From: Viridibacterium sp035456105
GTDB lineage: Bacteria; Pseudomonadota; Gammaproteobacteria; Burkholderiales; Rhodocyclaceae
DNA length: 64,000 nt
NCBI GenBank assembly: GCA_035456105.1
Contig: DATIDV010000037.1
Span: 1-64,000 of the forward strand
Direction of reading: 5' to 3'
Shown: positions 52,241 to 60,080 of the stretch, in pieces
Numbering within the stretch: position 1 is the first letter of the stretch
Layout: every line of letters begins with the position of its first letter
The notes under the pieces: model-generated
What the model was told of the DNA's origin: nothing
Seen by the model: only the letters and a program-made list of their open reading frames with translations
Databases searched by the model: none
Made by a program: the position numbers and the translations under genes

Positions 52241-52262
52241 CGCTGTATACCGTTATATATCG
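52241..52262 (+). promoter_or_regulatory. Probable ModE box just before modE
   Basis: CGCTGTAT-ACCGTT-ATATATCG is an inverted repeat of the ModE consensus half-site CGnTATaT, with an 8-6-8 layout. It ends 5 bases before the modE ATG. Placement there suggests that molybdate-bound ModE represses its own operon, modE-modA-modB-modC. Confidence 0.6.
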
Positions 52263-52267
52263 AAAAC

Positions 52268-53110
52268 ATGGCGAAAAGCGCAGCCACGCGGCTCATCGGC
52301 AAGCTCGACGTATCCACCGAGTCAGGCAGCTTCCTCGGCGGTACGCGCATCCTGTTGCTGGAAGCCATCGCGCAGCACGGCTCCATCTCGCAGGCGGCGC
52401 GGCACGTGCCCATGTCGTACAAGGCGGCTTGGGATGCTGTCGACGCGATGAACAACCTTGCCGAGCAGCCCGTGGTGGCGCGCACAACCGGCGGGCGCCA
52501 GGGCGGCGGCACGCAGCTCACGGAATACGGCGAGCGCGTCATTGCCATGTATCGCGCGGTGGAGCAGGAATACCAGCTCGCGCTGGATCGGCTGTCGCAG
52601 CAGCTTGGCGGCGCGGCGGGTGCAGCAGGCGAACAAGCGCCCGACAGGCTGCGCCAGTTCCAGCAACTGCTGCGACGCATGAACCTGCGCACCAGTGCGC
52701 GCAACCAGTTCGCTTGCACGGTCTCCGGCTTGCGTGAAGCCGATGTCGAGTTCGAGATCTTCCTGCGCCTCAATGCACAGACGGAACTGGTGGCAATCGT
52801 TACGCGCGAGTCGGTCGAGACGCTGGGGCTGGCCATTGGTACCGAGGTCTTCGCCTTGATGAAGGCATCTGCCGTGTCGCTGCTGCCGATGAGCAAGCTG
52901 CGCGCGGGCGTGCGCAATCAGTTGTCGGGCATCGTCAGCCGCGTGCATGAAGGCAGTGTGAATTCAGAAGTGGTGATCGATCTCGATGGCGGAAAGGTCC
53001 TCACCGCCGTGACGACGCGCGAGAGTGTGAGCAGCCTCGGCATCGAAGTCGGTAAGCCCGCCTGCGCCACGTTCAAGGCTTCCAGCATCATCCTCAGTGT
53101 GCCTGGCTGA
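52268..53110 (+). CDS. modE: Molybdate-responsive regulator ModE
   Basis: 280 residues from the ATG at 52268. An alternative ATG at 52235 would place the ModE box inside the coding region, so the later start is preferred. It has an N-terminal LysR-like winged helix (GTRILLLEAIAQHGSISQAA, MSYKAAWDAVDAMNNL) with the ModE hallmark GGRQGGGTQLTEYG, and two C-terminal Mop domains (NQFACTVSGLREADVEFEIF, NQLSGIVSRVHEGSVNSEVV) that bind molybdate. It is a dimer that represses molybdate uptake when molybdate is plentiful. It is the first gene of the mod operon. Confidence 0.93.
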   Translation: MAKSAATRLIGKLDVSTESGSFLGGTRILLLEAIAQHGSISQAARHVPMSYKAAWDAVDAMNNLAEQPVVARTTGGRQGGGTQLTEYGERVIAMYRAVEQEYQLALDRLSQQLGGAAGAAGEQAPDRLRQFQQLLRRMNLRTSARNQFACTVSGLREADVEFEIFLRLNAQTELVAIVTRESVETLGLAIGTEVFALMKASAVSLLPMSKLRAGVRNQLSGIVSRVHEGSVNSEVVIDLDGGKVLTAVTTRESVSSLGIEVGKPACATFKASSIILSVPG

Positions 53111-53147
53111 GGGTCTTTCCAATTCGCTCGTTGAAAGGTCGGAAAAC

Positions 53148-53921
53148 ATGAATGTCATGAAGAGGATTTCGCGCAGAGCTGCGCTTGCCAGTGCCTTGCT
53201 GATGGCCTGCGCTATAGGCTCCACCCATGCCGCAGAAGTGCAGGTCGCGGTGGCGGCCAATTTCTCGGGACCGTTCGAGAAGATCGCTGCAGAATTCGCG
53301 GCCGAGACGGGCCACAAGGCCGTCGTCGCGGTGGGCGCGACCGGCAAGTTCTACGCACAGATCAAGAGCGGTGCGCCTTTCGAAGTGCTGCTCTCGGCCG
53401 ACGACGAAACGCCGCGCAAACTCATTGTCGAAGGTGACGCAGTCACGGGCAGCCAGTTCACCTATGCCAAAGGCAAACTCGTGCTGTGGTCTGCCAAGCC
53501 GGGGCTGGTGGATGAGAAGGGCGCCGTGCTGCTGCGTGACGATATCGCGCACATCGCGCTCGCCAATCCGAAGCTTGCGCCCTATGGTCTCGCCGCTGAA
53601 GAAACGCTCAAGGCAGGCAAGATCTACGACGCCGTGAAGCCAAAACTCGTGATGGGCGAGAGCATCACGCAGGCCTATCAATTCGTTGCTACCGGCAATG
53701 CCGAGATCGGCTTTGTGGCCTTGTCGCAGATCGCGGCGCCGGGCAAGGCGGTGGAGGGTTCCGCATGGATCGTGCCGGCGAATCTCTATTCGCCCATCCT
53801 GCAGGATGCCGTGCTGCTGAAGAAAGGCGAGGCCAATCCTGCGGCTGCAGCGCTGCTCAAATTCCTCAAGGGCGACAAGGCGCGGGCGGTGATCAAGGCG
53901 TATGGCTACGAGCTGCAATGA
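53148..53921 (+). CDS. modA: Molybdate ABC transporter, periplasmic binding protein
   Basis: 257 residues. The start at 53148 follows the modE stop by 37 bases and gives an Arg-rich signal peptide (ISRRAALASALLMACAIGST, cleaved after HAA). ModA features: VAVAANFSGPFEKIAAEFAA, VVAVGATGKFYAQIKSGAPF, VLLSADDETP and YQFVATGNAEIGFVALSQI. It captures molybdate or tungstate in the periplasm and hands it to ModB. Confidence 0.93.
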   Translation: MNVMKRISRRAALASALLMACAIGSTHAAEVQVAVAANFSGPFEKIAAEFAAETGHKAVVAVGATGKFYAQIKSGAPFEVLLSADDETPRKLIVEGDAVTGSQFTYAKGKLVLWSAKPGLVDEKGAVLLRDDIAHIALANPKLAPYGLAAEETLKAGKIYDAVKPKLVMGESITQAYQFVATGNAEIGFVALSQIAAPGKAVEGSAWIVPANLYSPILQDAVLLKKGEANPAAAALLKFLKGDKARAVIKAYGYELQ

Positions 53922-53925
53922 AGGC

Positions 53926-54006
53926 GTAGGGCGCCAAGTCACGCAAGCTCGGCGCAGCGCATCCGACAGCCTGAATGTCGGAAGGCGCTGCGCTTTTCCG
54001 ACCTAC
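53926..54006. repeat. Long palindromic element between modA and modB
   Basis: An inner stem GCGCAGCGC..CCGAC (53952-53967) pairs with GTCGG..GCGCTGCGC (53977-53993). Weaker outer pairing GTAGG...CCTAC extends it to about 80 bases. It looks like a REP/BIME-type repeat; a transcript through it would form a stable hairpin that could lower modB-modC expression relative to modA. Confidence 0.6.
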
Positions 54007-54022
54007 AAGATATCGTCTCCGC

Positions 54023-54700
54023 ATGAACCTGTCTGAACTCGACCTTTCCTCCGTCTGGCTGACGCTCAAGCTCTCGGCCCTGACGGTGTGCGTGCTGCTG
54101 CTGATCGGCACGCCCATCGCCTGGTGGCTGGCGCATACGCGCTCGCGCTTGAAAGGCGTCATCGGTGCGGTGGTGGCCCTGCCGCTGGTGCTGCCGCCGA
54201 CCGTGCTTGGTTTCTACCTGCTGGTGTTTCTCGGACCGCAAGGTATCGGCGGCAAGCTCACGCAAGCGCTGGGACTGGGCACGCTGCCGTTCACCTTCAC
54301 AGGTCTCGTATTCGGTTCGGTGCTGTATTCGATGCCCTTCGTCGTGCAGCCGCTGCAGAACGCTTTCGAGGCCATCGGCCAGCGTCCACTGGAAGTCGCG
54401 GCCAGTCTGCGTGCCGGGCCGTGGGATCGCTTTCTCAGCGTGGCCCTGCCGCTGGCACGCCCCGGGTTCATTACGGCCGCCGTGCTCGGTTTTGCGCATA
54501 CGGTTGGCGAGTTCGGGCTGGTGCTGATGATCGGCGGCAATATCCCGAACCGGACGCGCGTGCTGTCGGTCGACATCTACAACCACGTCGAGGCGCTGGA
54601 ATATGCGCAGGCGCACTGGCTGGCAGGCGGCATGCTGCTGTTCTCGTTCATCGTGTTGCTGATCCTCTACTCCTTCCATGCCAAGCCACGCAGTTTCTAA
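54023..54700 (+). CDS. modB: Molybdate ABC transporter, permease
   Basis: 225 residues from the ATG at 54023; the usual ModB size. It has five to six membrane helices and the ABC-permease EAA loop (AFEAIGQRPLEVAASLRAGP, followed by ALPLARPGFITAAVLGFAHT). PLVLPPTVLGFYLLVFLG and GEFGLVLMIGGNIP are ModB hallmarks. It forms the channel of the ModA2B2C2 importer. Its last 23 bases overlap modC. Confidence 0.94.
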   Translation: MNLSELDLSSVWLTLKLSALTVCVLLLIGTPIAWWLAHTRSRLKGVIGAVVALPLVLPPTVLGFYLLVFLGPQGIGGKLTQALGLGTLPFTFTGLVFGSVLYSMPFVVQPLQNAFEAIGQRPLEVAASLRAGPWDRFLSVALPLARPGFITAAVLGFAHTVGEFGLVLMIGGNIPNRTRVLSVDIYNHVEALEYAQAHWLAGGMLLFSFIVLLILYSFHAKPRSF

Positions 54701-55835
54701 GCCCATTCATTCCAGGCCCGCAGTTTCTGACGAGCGCCTGATTGCGCAACTGAGCGTGCAGCACGCGGACTTCGTGCTGCAACTCGCACTCGACGTGCCG
54801 GCGCGCGGCGTCACGGCCATCTTCGGTCGCTCGGGTTCCGGCAAGACGACGGCACTGCGTGCCATCGCCGGCCTGCATCGCCCCGCTTCCGCGCGCATCG
54901 CCATCGGCAGCGAACTCTGGCAGGACGATGCCAAAGGCATCTTCGTGCCGGTGCACCAGCGTGCCCTTGGCTACGTATTTCAGGAAGCAAGCCTGTTCGC
55001 GCATCTCGATGTGCGAGCCAATATGGCCTACGGCATGAAGCGTGTCCCCGCTGCGCTGCGACGCGTCAGCTGGGAGCAGGCAGTGGACTGGCTGGGCGTG
55101 GGCGCCTTGCTCGACCGCAAACCCGATCAACTGTCCGGGGGCGAGCGCCAGCGCGTGGCGATTGCCCGCGCCCTGCTGACCAGCCCGCGCCTGCTGCTGA
55201 TGGATGAGCCGCTCGCCGCGCTGGATGCGCTCAGCAAGGAAGCGATCCTGCCGTATCTCGAGCGCCTGCATCGCGAGCTGGACATTCCCGTGCTGTACGT
55301 CAGTCATGCGATTGATGAAGTGGCGCGACTGGCCGATCACATCGTGCTGCTTGATGCCGGACAGGTCATGGCGGCCGGGCCTCTGCAGGAAGTGCTGACC
55401 CGGCTCGATCTGCAGACGGCTTTCAGTGACGACATGGGTGCTGTCATTGATGCCGAAGTCATCGAGCGCGACGAGGCCTATAGTCTGAGCCGCATCGCTT
55501 TCCCCGGCGGCGACTTGCTGGTGGGTGGGCTCGAGCGGCCGATCGGCACTGCAGTGCGCGCACGCCTGCTGGCGCGTGACGTGAGTATCGCAGTGGATGT
55601 CCCTGGAGCGTCGAGCATCCTCAATGTGCTGCCTGCAACCGTGTTGGAGATCGGCGATGCGGGCGCAGACAAGGTGAATGTGCGCCTGCTTCTGCAGGCT
55701 GCAGGGCAGGGTGAGGCACTGAAGAACAATGCGGTGCTCATCTCGCGCATCACCCGCCGCTCGCGCGATCTGCTCGCTCTGCAGGTGGGTCAGCACGTGT
55801 TCGCGCAGGTGAAGAGTGTCGCGCTGCTGACCTGA
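54678..55835 (+). CDS. modC: Molybdate ABC transporter, ATPase
   Basis: 385 residues. Walker A FGRSGSGKTTALRAIAG (about 48-64), Q-loop region GYVFQEASLFAHLDV, signature LSGGERQRVAIARALL, Walker B LLLMDEPLAALD and switch His in YVSHAIDEV are all present. The C-terminal Mop/TOBE domain (about 300-380) can bind molybdate. The start lies within the end of modB, so the two are translationally coupled. It is the last gene of the operon; the hairpin at 55871-55896 follows. Confidence 0.95.
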   Translation: MPSHAVSKPIHSRPAVSDERLIAQLSVQHADFVLQLALDVPARGVTAIFGRSGSGKTTALRAIAGLHRPASARIAIGSELWQDDAKGIFVPVHQRALGYVFQEASLFAHLDVRANMAYGMKRVPAALRRVSWEQAVDWLGVGALLDRKPDQLSGGERQRVAIARALLTSPRLLLMDEPLAALDALSKEAILPYLERLHRELDIPVLYVSHAIDEVARLADHIVLLDAGQVMAAGPLQEVLTRLDLQTAFSDDMGAVIDAEVIERDEAYSLSRIAFPGGDLLVGGLERPIGTAVRARLLARDVSIAVDVPGASSILNVLPATVLEIGDAGADKVNVRLLLQAAGQGEALKNNAVLISRITRRSRDLLALQVGQHVFAQVKSVALLT

Positions 55836-55870
55836 TACGAGCGCTCCTGCCGGAGCATTCAAAGACGCAG

Positions 55871-55896
55871 GTCGGGTTAGCGCAGCGTAACCCGAC
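55871..55896. repeat. REP-like hairpin between convergent modC and cueR
   Basis: GTCGGGTTA-gcgcagcg-TAACCCGAC forms a perfect 9-bp stem. It ends exactly at the cueR stop codon (55897-55899) and lies 36 bases after the modC stop. It may terminate transcription from both sides. The sequence type is a common dispersed proteobacterial repeat. Confidence 0.6.
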
Positions 55897-56361
55897 TTAC
55901 GATGCGTCCGCTGGTCCGCCGGCCAGATCATCCAGTATCGGGCAGTCAGGACGGTTGTCGCCGGCGCAGCAGTGCGTGAGGTGCTGCAGCGTGTTGACCA
56001 TGCCCTGCAGTTCGCTGATCTTGGTCTGCAGATCCTCGACGTGACGCGCGGCGATTTTCTTCACCGATGCGCTCGAGCGGCGCCTGTCCTGCCACAGGCT
56101 CAGCAGTTCCTGGATCTCTTCCATCGAAAAGCCCAGCGTGCGTGAGCGCTTGATGAAGCGCAGCGTGTGGATGTGCTGCGCGTTGTAGAGCCGATAGTTG
56201 GCGACCGTGCGCGACACGTTTTTCAGCAGGCCGAGCTCTTCGTAGTGACGGATCATCTTCACCGAAACGCCACTGGCGCGCGTGGCCTGACCGATGTCGA
56301 CCAGGCCGTTCTCAATGGCCTCGGCACGTTCGGGGAGAGGTTTGTGCACGCTAGTTCCCAT
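55897..56361 (-). CDS. cueR: CueR-type copper-responsive MerR regulator
   Basis: 154 residues. MerR helix-turn-helix at the N-terminus (IGQATRASGVSVKMIRHYEE, LGLLKNVSRTVANYRLY), a dimerisation coiled coil, and the metal loop CCAGDNRPDCPI, in which two Cys are seven residues apart, exactly as in Cu(I)-binding CueR. About 20 extra residues precede the usual N-terminus. It abuts the copA stop at 56361 and is probably transcribed after copA. It should activate the promoters at 58837-58940 in response to Cu(I), Ag(I) or Au(I). Confidence 0.9.
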   Translation of the reverse strand: MGTSVHKPLPERAEAIENGLVDIGQATRASGVSVKMIRHYEELGLLKNVSRTVANYRLYNAQHIHTLRFIKRSRTLGFSMEEIQELLSLWQDRRRSSASVKKIAARHVEDLQTKISELQGMVNTLQHLTHCCAGDNRPDCPILDDLAGGPADAS

Positions 56362-58781
56362 TATTGTTTCTCCCTATTCATGGCGCTGCCACGCCAGCGC
56401 TTGAGCAGCAATGCATTGCTGACCACGCTCACGCTGGAGAGCGCCATCGCCGCGCCGGCGATCACCGGGTCGAGCATCCCCGCCGCCGCCAGCGGGATGC
56501 CGATGATGTTGTAGATGAAAGCCCAGAACAGGTTCTGGTGAATCTTGCGCCAGGTGCGTTGCGAGATGTCGATGGCATCGGCGACAAGGCGCGGGTCGCT
56601 GCGCATCAGCGTCACGCCCGCCGCCTGCATGGCCACATCCGTGCCGCCGCCCATGGCGAAGCCGACATCGGCGGCAACGAGGGCCGGTGCATCGTTGATG
56701 CCGTCGCCCACCATCGCCACCGTGCCGTACTTCTGCCGCAGCTCGGTGACGATGGCCGCCTTGTCCGCAGGGAGTATCTCCGCCCGCACTTCGCTGATGC
56801 CGAGACGCTGCGCAATGGCAGTCGCGCTGCTGGCGTGATCGCCCGTGACGAGCACCGACGTGATGCCGCGCGCGGTCAGCGCGTGGATTGCCGCGACGGC
56901 TTCAGCGCGCGGTTCGTCACCGAAGGCCAGTAGCGCGATCACCCTCGGCGTGCCGGAGACATCCGCCATCCACGAAACAGTGCGGCCCTCGGCCTGAAGG
57001 TGCGTAGCCTTTGCGCTGAGCGCGCCGAGGCTTACGTGCAGCTCACTCATCCAGCGCGGGCTGCCGATGACGACCTTCCTGCCCTCGACCGTCGCGCGGA
57101 TGCCGCGCCCGGCTTCCACTTTCACCTCGCTCGCAAGCGGCAGCTTCAGCGCGAGTGCCTGTGCTTCGCGCACCACCGCTGACCCCAGCGGGTGACTGCT
57201 GCCTGCCTGAACAGCAGCCGCGATGGCCAGCGCTGTGTTGTGCTCCTCGCCGTTGCATTCGATGGCGACCAGCGTCGGCTTGCCTGCCGTCAAGGTGCCG
57301 GTCTTGTCGAAAGCGATAACCCGAACGTCATGGGCGACCTCCAGCGCTTCGGCGTCCTTGATCAGGATGCCGCGCTTCGCCGCCACGCCCGTGCCGGCCA
57401 TGATTGCCGTCGGCGTCGCCAGGCCCAGCGCACAGGGGCAGGCGATGACCAGCACGGCCACAGCGTTGAGAATGGCGTGTTCCCAGTCGTGTCCGAACAA
57501 GCCCCAGCCCAACAAGGTGAGCAGGGCAAGGCCCAGCACGACAGGCACGAAGATGGCGCTGACTTTATCGACCAGCCGCTGTATCGGCGCCTTTTGGGCC
57601 TGCGCGTTCTCGACCAGCGAGATGATGTGTGCGAGCTGCGATTGCTTGCCGACGGCAGTCGCTTCCACCGCGATCAGGCCCTCGGCATTCACCGCGCCGC
57701 CGGTCACGCTGTCGCCGATGCCCTTGGCAAGCGGCAGACTCTCGCCGGTGAGCAAGGATTCGTCGACATGCGTATTGCCTTCGAGAATCCTGCCGTCAGC
57801 GGCAATGCGCTCACCAGCCCGCACGATGACAATGTCACCGACGCGCAGCTGAGCCGCAGGCACCTCCTTCTCCACGCCGTCCTTGCGCACGCGTGCCGTG
57901 GCCGGGCGCAAGGCTTGCAGCGCGCGGATAGCGGCCGTGGTCTGACGCTTGGCGCGCGTCTCCAGCCACTTTCCGAGCAGTACCAGGGTGATGACAGCGG
58001 CAGAGGCCTCGAAGTAGAGATGCATCGTGTGGCCAGCGTGCGAGACGTTGGCAAACAACTGGTAGACACTGAGCCCATACGCGGCGCTGGTGCCCAGCGC
58101 GACCAGCAGATCCATATTGCCCGCGCCCGCCTTGAGCGCACGCCAGCCCGCCTTGTAGAAGCGCGCGCCACAGGCGAACTGCACCGGCGTGGCGAGCAGC
58201 CATTGCCACCAGGCGGGCAGCATCCAGTCACCTGCGCCGAACGCGGCCAGGAGCATCGGCAGGATCAAGGGCAGGGTGAGCAGGACGCTCGCCAGCAGCA
58301 TCCATTTCTGCCAGTCGCGCGCGGCGGGTACGGTCTCGGCATCCTCCGAGCACACCGAGGCCTCGTAGCCCGCCTTGCTCACGGCAGCGATCAGCGCATC
58401 TTCATTCACGCCGTGCGAAACCACGTGTGCGCGTTCGGTTGCGAGGTTCACCTCGACCGCCTCAACACCTGCAACCTTGAGCAGCGCCTTCTCGACGCGT
58501 GCCACGCAACTCGCGCAGGTCATGCCGCCGATCGACAGGTCGAGTGTTGTCTCAGGCACGTCGTAGCCCGCGCGTTTGATGGCTTGTACGAGTTCGTCAG
58601 TGCGTCCCTGAATGTCGAGGCTTACCGTGACCTGTTCCGTCGCGAGGTTCACATTGGCGTCAGCCACGCCGTTTACCGCGCGCAAGGCTTTCTCGACGCG
58701 GCCAGCGCAGGACGCGCAGCTCATGCCGGAGACAGGCAGGGTCAGCGTAAGGGGGGCAGGACGTGCAACGAGTGTGGTCAT
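56361..58781 (-). CDS. copA: Cu(I)-exporting P1B-type ATPase
   Basis: 806 residues. Two N-terminal HMA domains carry CxxC (GMSCASCAGRVEKAL and GMTCASCVARVEKAL). Eight membrane helices are expected, with the transport motif CPCALGLATPTA in helix 6. Phosphorylation site DKTGTLT, ATP-binding SSHPLGSAV and hinge GDGINDAPAL are present. It exports Cu(I) from the cytoplasm to the periplasm. Its last codons meet the cueR start. The CueR-type operator at 58837-58857 is about 55 bases upstream. Confidence 0.96.
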   Translation of the reverse strand: MTTLVARPAPLTLTLPVSGMSCASCAGRVEKALRAVNGVADANVNLATEQVTVSLDIQGRTDELVQAIKRAGYDVPETTLDLSIGGMTCASCVARVEKALLKVAGVEAVEVNLATERAHVVSHGVNEDALIAAVSKAGYEASVCSEDAETVPAARDWQKWMLLASVLLTLPLILPMLLAAFGAGDWMLPAWWQWLLATPVQFACGARFYKAGWRALKAGAGNMDLLVALGTSAAYGLSVYQLFANVSHAGHTMHLYFEASAAVITLVLLGKWLETRAKRQTTAAIRALQALRPATARVRKDGVEKEVPAAQLRVGDIVIVRAGERIAADGRILEGNTHVDESLLTGESLPLAKGIGDSVTGGAVNAEGLIAVEATAVGKQSQLAHIISLVENAQAQKAPIQRLVDKVSAIFVPVVLGLALLTLLGWGLFGHDWEHAILNAVAVLVIACPCALGLATPTAIMAGTGVAAKRGILIKDAEALEVAHDVRVIAFDKTGTLTAGKPTLVAIECNGEEHNTALAIAAAVQAGSSHPLGSAVVREAQALALKLPLASEVKVEAGRGIRATVEGRKVVIGSPRWMSELHVSLGALSAKATHLQAEGRTVSWMADVSGTPRVIALLAFGDEPRAEAVAAIHALTARGITSVLVTGDHASSATAIAQRLGISEVRAEILPADKAAIVTELRQKYGTVAMVGDGINDAPALVAADVGFAMGGGTDVAMQAAGVTLMRSDPRLVADAIDISQRTWRKIHQNLFWAFIYNIIGIPLAAAGMLDPVIAGAAMALSSVSVVSNALLLKRWRGSAMNREKQ

Positions 58782-58836
58782 CAGTGCGGATACCCTATGC
58801 GGCTCGGGGATTGTTCATCGGATGAGCCCATCTTCG

Positions 58837-58857
58837 ACCCTGCCATCATGGGAGGGT
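58837..58857 (-). promoter_or_regulatory. CueR-type operator/promoter of copA
   Basis: On the minus strand ACCCT-CCCATGATGGC-AGGGT is a 21-bp dyad within TTGACC (58855-58860) and a GAAGAT -10 (58830-58835), separated by 19 bases. The long 19-bp spacer with a central dyad is the hallmark of MerR-family-activated promoters. Confidence 0.75.
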
Positions 58858-58909
58858 CAAGCGGACATTGCAATGATCCATCGCAAGGCGAGCCGGGTTT
58901 TCACTTGTG

Positions 58910-58940
58910 TTGACCTTCCCACAGGGGGAGAGTGCAACAT
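58910..58940 (+). promoter_or_regulatory. CueR-type operator/promoter of copZ
   Basis: TTGACC (58910-58915) begins a 19-bp spacer with an imperfect dyad ACCTTCCC...GGGAGAGT (58913-58933), followed by CAACAT as a weak -10. It drives the plus-strand copper genes and is the divergent partner of the copA operator about 55 bases away. Confidence 0.55.
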
Positions 58941-58969
58941 CGCATTCATCGAGACTGAAGGAGCCAAAC

Positions 58970-59173
58970 ATGGGCACACAGACACTGGAACTGAACGTTC
59001 CCGACATCAGCTGCGGCGGTTGCGCGGGCTCGGTCACCAAGGCCATCAAGGCACAGTATCCCGATGCGACGGTGACCGTGTCGGTAGCTGACAAGCATGT
59101 AACCGTCGAGACGGCTGCCACGCGCGAAGCGATAACGGCCTGCCTCGCCGAGGCCGGCTTTCCCGTCGCATGA
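58970..59173 (+). CDS. copZ: CopZ-like copper chaperone
   Basis: 67 residues, one heavy-metal-associated domain with the metal motif ISCGGCAGSV (CxxC about residues 15-18). It carries Cu(I) in the cytoplasm and passes it to CopA. GAAGGAG lies 6 bases upstream. It is divergent from copA. Its stop overlaps the ATG of the following truncated cupredoxin frame (ATGATGA at 59170-59176). Confidence 0.9.
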   Translation: MGTQTLELNVPDISCGGCAGSVTKAIKAQYPDATVTVSVADKHVTVETAATREAITACLAEAGFPVA

Positions 59174-59448
59174 TGACGTCGGCTTCGACCAGAGGTGCCT
59201 GCAAGGAAGGGGAGGTGCGGCACGAGCTTGCCCTCGGCACTTGCAAGCTGCTCGACGAACACGCGGCGCTGATGGCGAAATTTCCCGACATGGCGCATGG
59301 CGGGCCATACGTGGCTCACGTCGGTATCGGCATAACGCAAGACCTGGTGTGGACCTTCAACCGTCCTGGTACTTTCGACTTCGCTTGCCTCATCGCCGGG
59401 CACTCTCAGGCGGGCATGAAAGGCCAGGTCACGGTGGCGAGCAAGTAA
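59170..59448 (+). pseudogene. N-terminally truncated cupredoxin (copper-binding)
   Basis: 92 codons. The reading frame matches the C-terminal two-thirds of plastocyanin/azurin-like copper-resistance cupredoxins: EVRHELALGTCKLLDEHAAL, LVWTFNRPGTFDFACLIAGH and SQAGMKGQVTVASK. The likely copper ligands His (RHELALG), Cys, His and Met (ACLIAGHSQAGM) are all kept, but the signal peptide and the first beta strands are missing. The frame begins directly at the copZ stop, as if a deletion joined the two genes. Without a signal peptide it would stay in the cytoplasm. It is either a pseudogene or, less likely, a translationally coupled mini-cupredoxin. Confidence 0.65.
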
Positions 59449-59485
59449 CGGCCTCGTCATCCAGTTTCAATTTTCAGGAGTCAGC

Positions 59486-59818
59486 GTGAAAACACGATCA
59501 ATCCTTATGGCATCGTTCTGCGTACTCGGCGTATCCATCGCAGCGGCCGAAACGCCGGGGAAAACCGCGGCGGATCAGGGCAGCTCGCAGCTTGCCTCCA
59601 TGAGTCAGGGCGAAGTGCGCAAGGTGGACAAAAGCGCGAAGAAGATCACGCTCAAGCACGGAGAGCTCAAGAACCTCGGCATGCCGGCCATGACCATGGT
59701 ATTTCGCGTCAAAAACGACGCCATGCTCGACAAGGTCAAGGTGGGCGACAAGGTGCGGTTTGTAGCAGAGGACTTGAAAGACGGGCTTACCGTCACGGCG
59801 ATCGAGGCTGCGAATTAG
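59486..59818 (+). CDS. CusF-like periplasmic copper-binding protein
   Basis: 110 residues from a GTG at 59486 with AGGAG upstream. A signal peptide (ILMASFCVLGVSIAAAE) precedes a CusF domain: VRKVDKSAKKITLKHGELKN, LGMPAMTMVFRVKNDAM and GDKVRFVAEDL. The His-x-Met-x-Met metal site of CusF is represented by KHGE and MPAMTM. It would carry Cu(I)/Ag(I) in the periplasm to the CusCBA pump encoded downstream at 61787 onwards. Confidence 0.9.
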   Translation: MKTRSILMASFCVLGVSIAAAETPGKTAADQGSSQLASMSQGEVRKVDKSAKKITLKHGELKNLGMPAMTMVFRVKNDAMLDKVKVGDKVRFVAEDLKDGLTVTAIEAAN

Positions 59819-60080
59819 CCAGGGCGCGAGCTCAGGACCTTGCGTGAGCCGTGGCCGGGAGCGAAGCGAAAGGAATCATAAACGCAGCTTGTGGCCGCAC
59901 TCTCGACTAAATTGGTAGGAGTCTCCGATCAGACGACTAGACTTCCGAACATGGTGCTGTTCTGCATTGAAGTGCTCGACCTTTGAAGTCGAACTTGGGA
60001 TCACGGAAAAGTGTTGGGCAGAAAAGTCCGTCGTCTGATTGGAAAACCAGGGCCGATTCAGCCCACTCAGGAGAGAGCAA

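Noticed and set aside
52132..52917. Upstream extension of the CcdA-thioredoxin frame
   Set aside because: It is antisense to modE; the ATG at 52131 begins exactly at the CcdA N-terminus.
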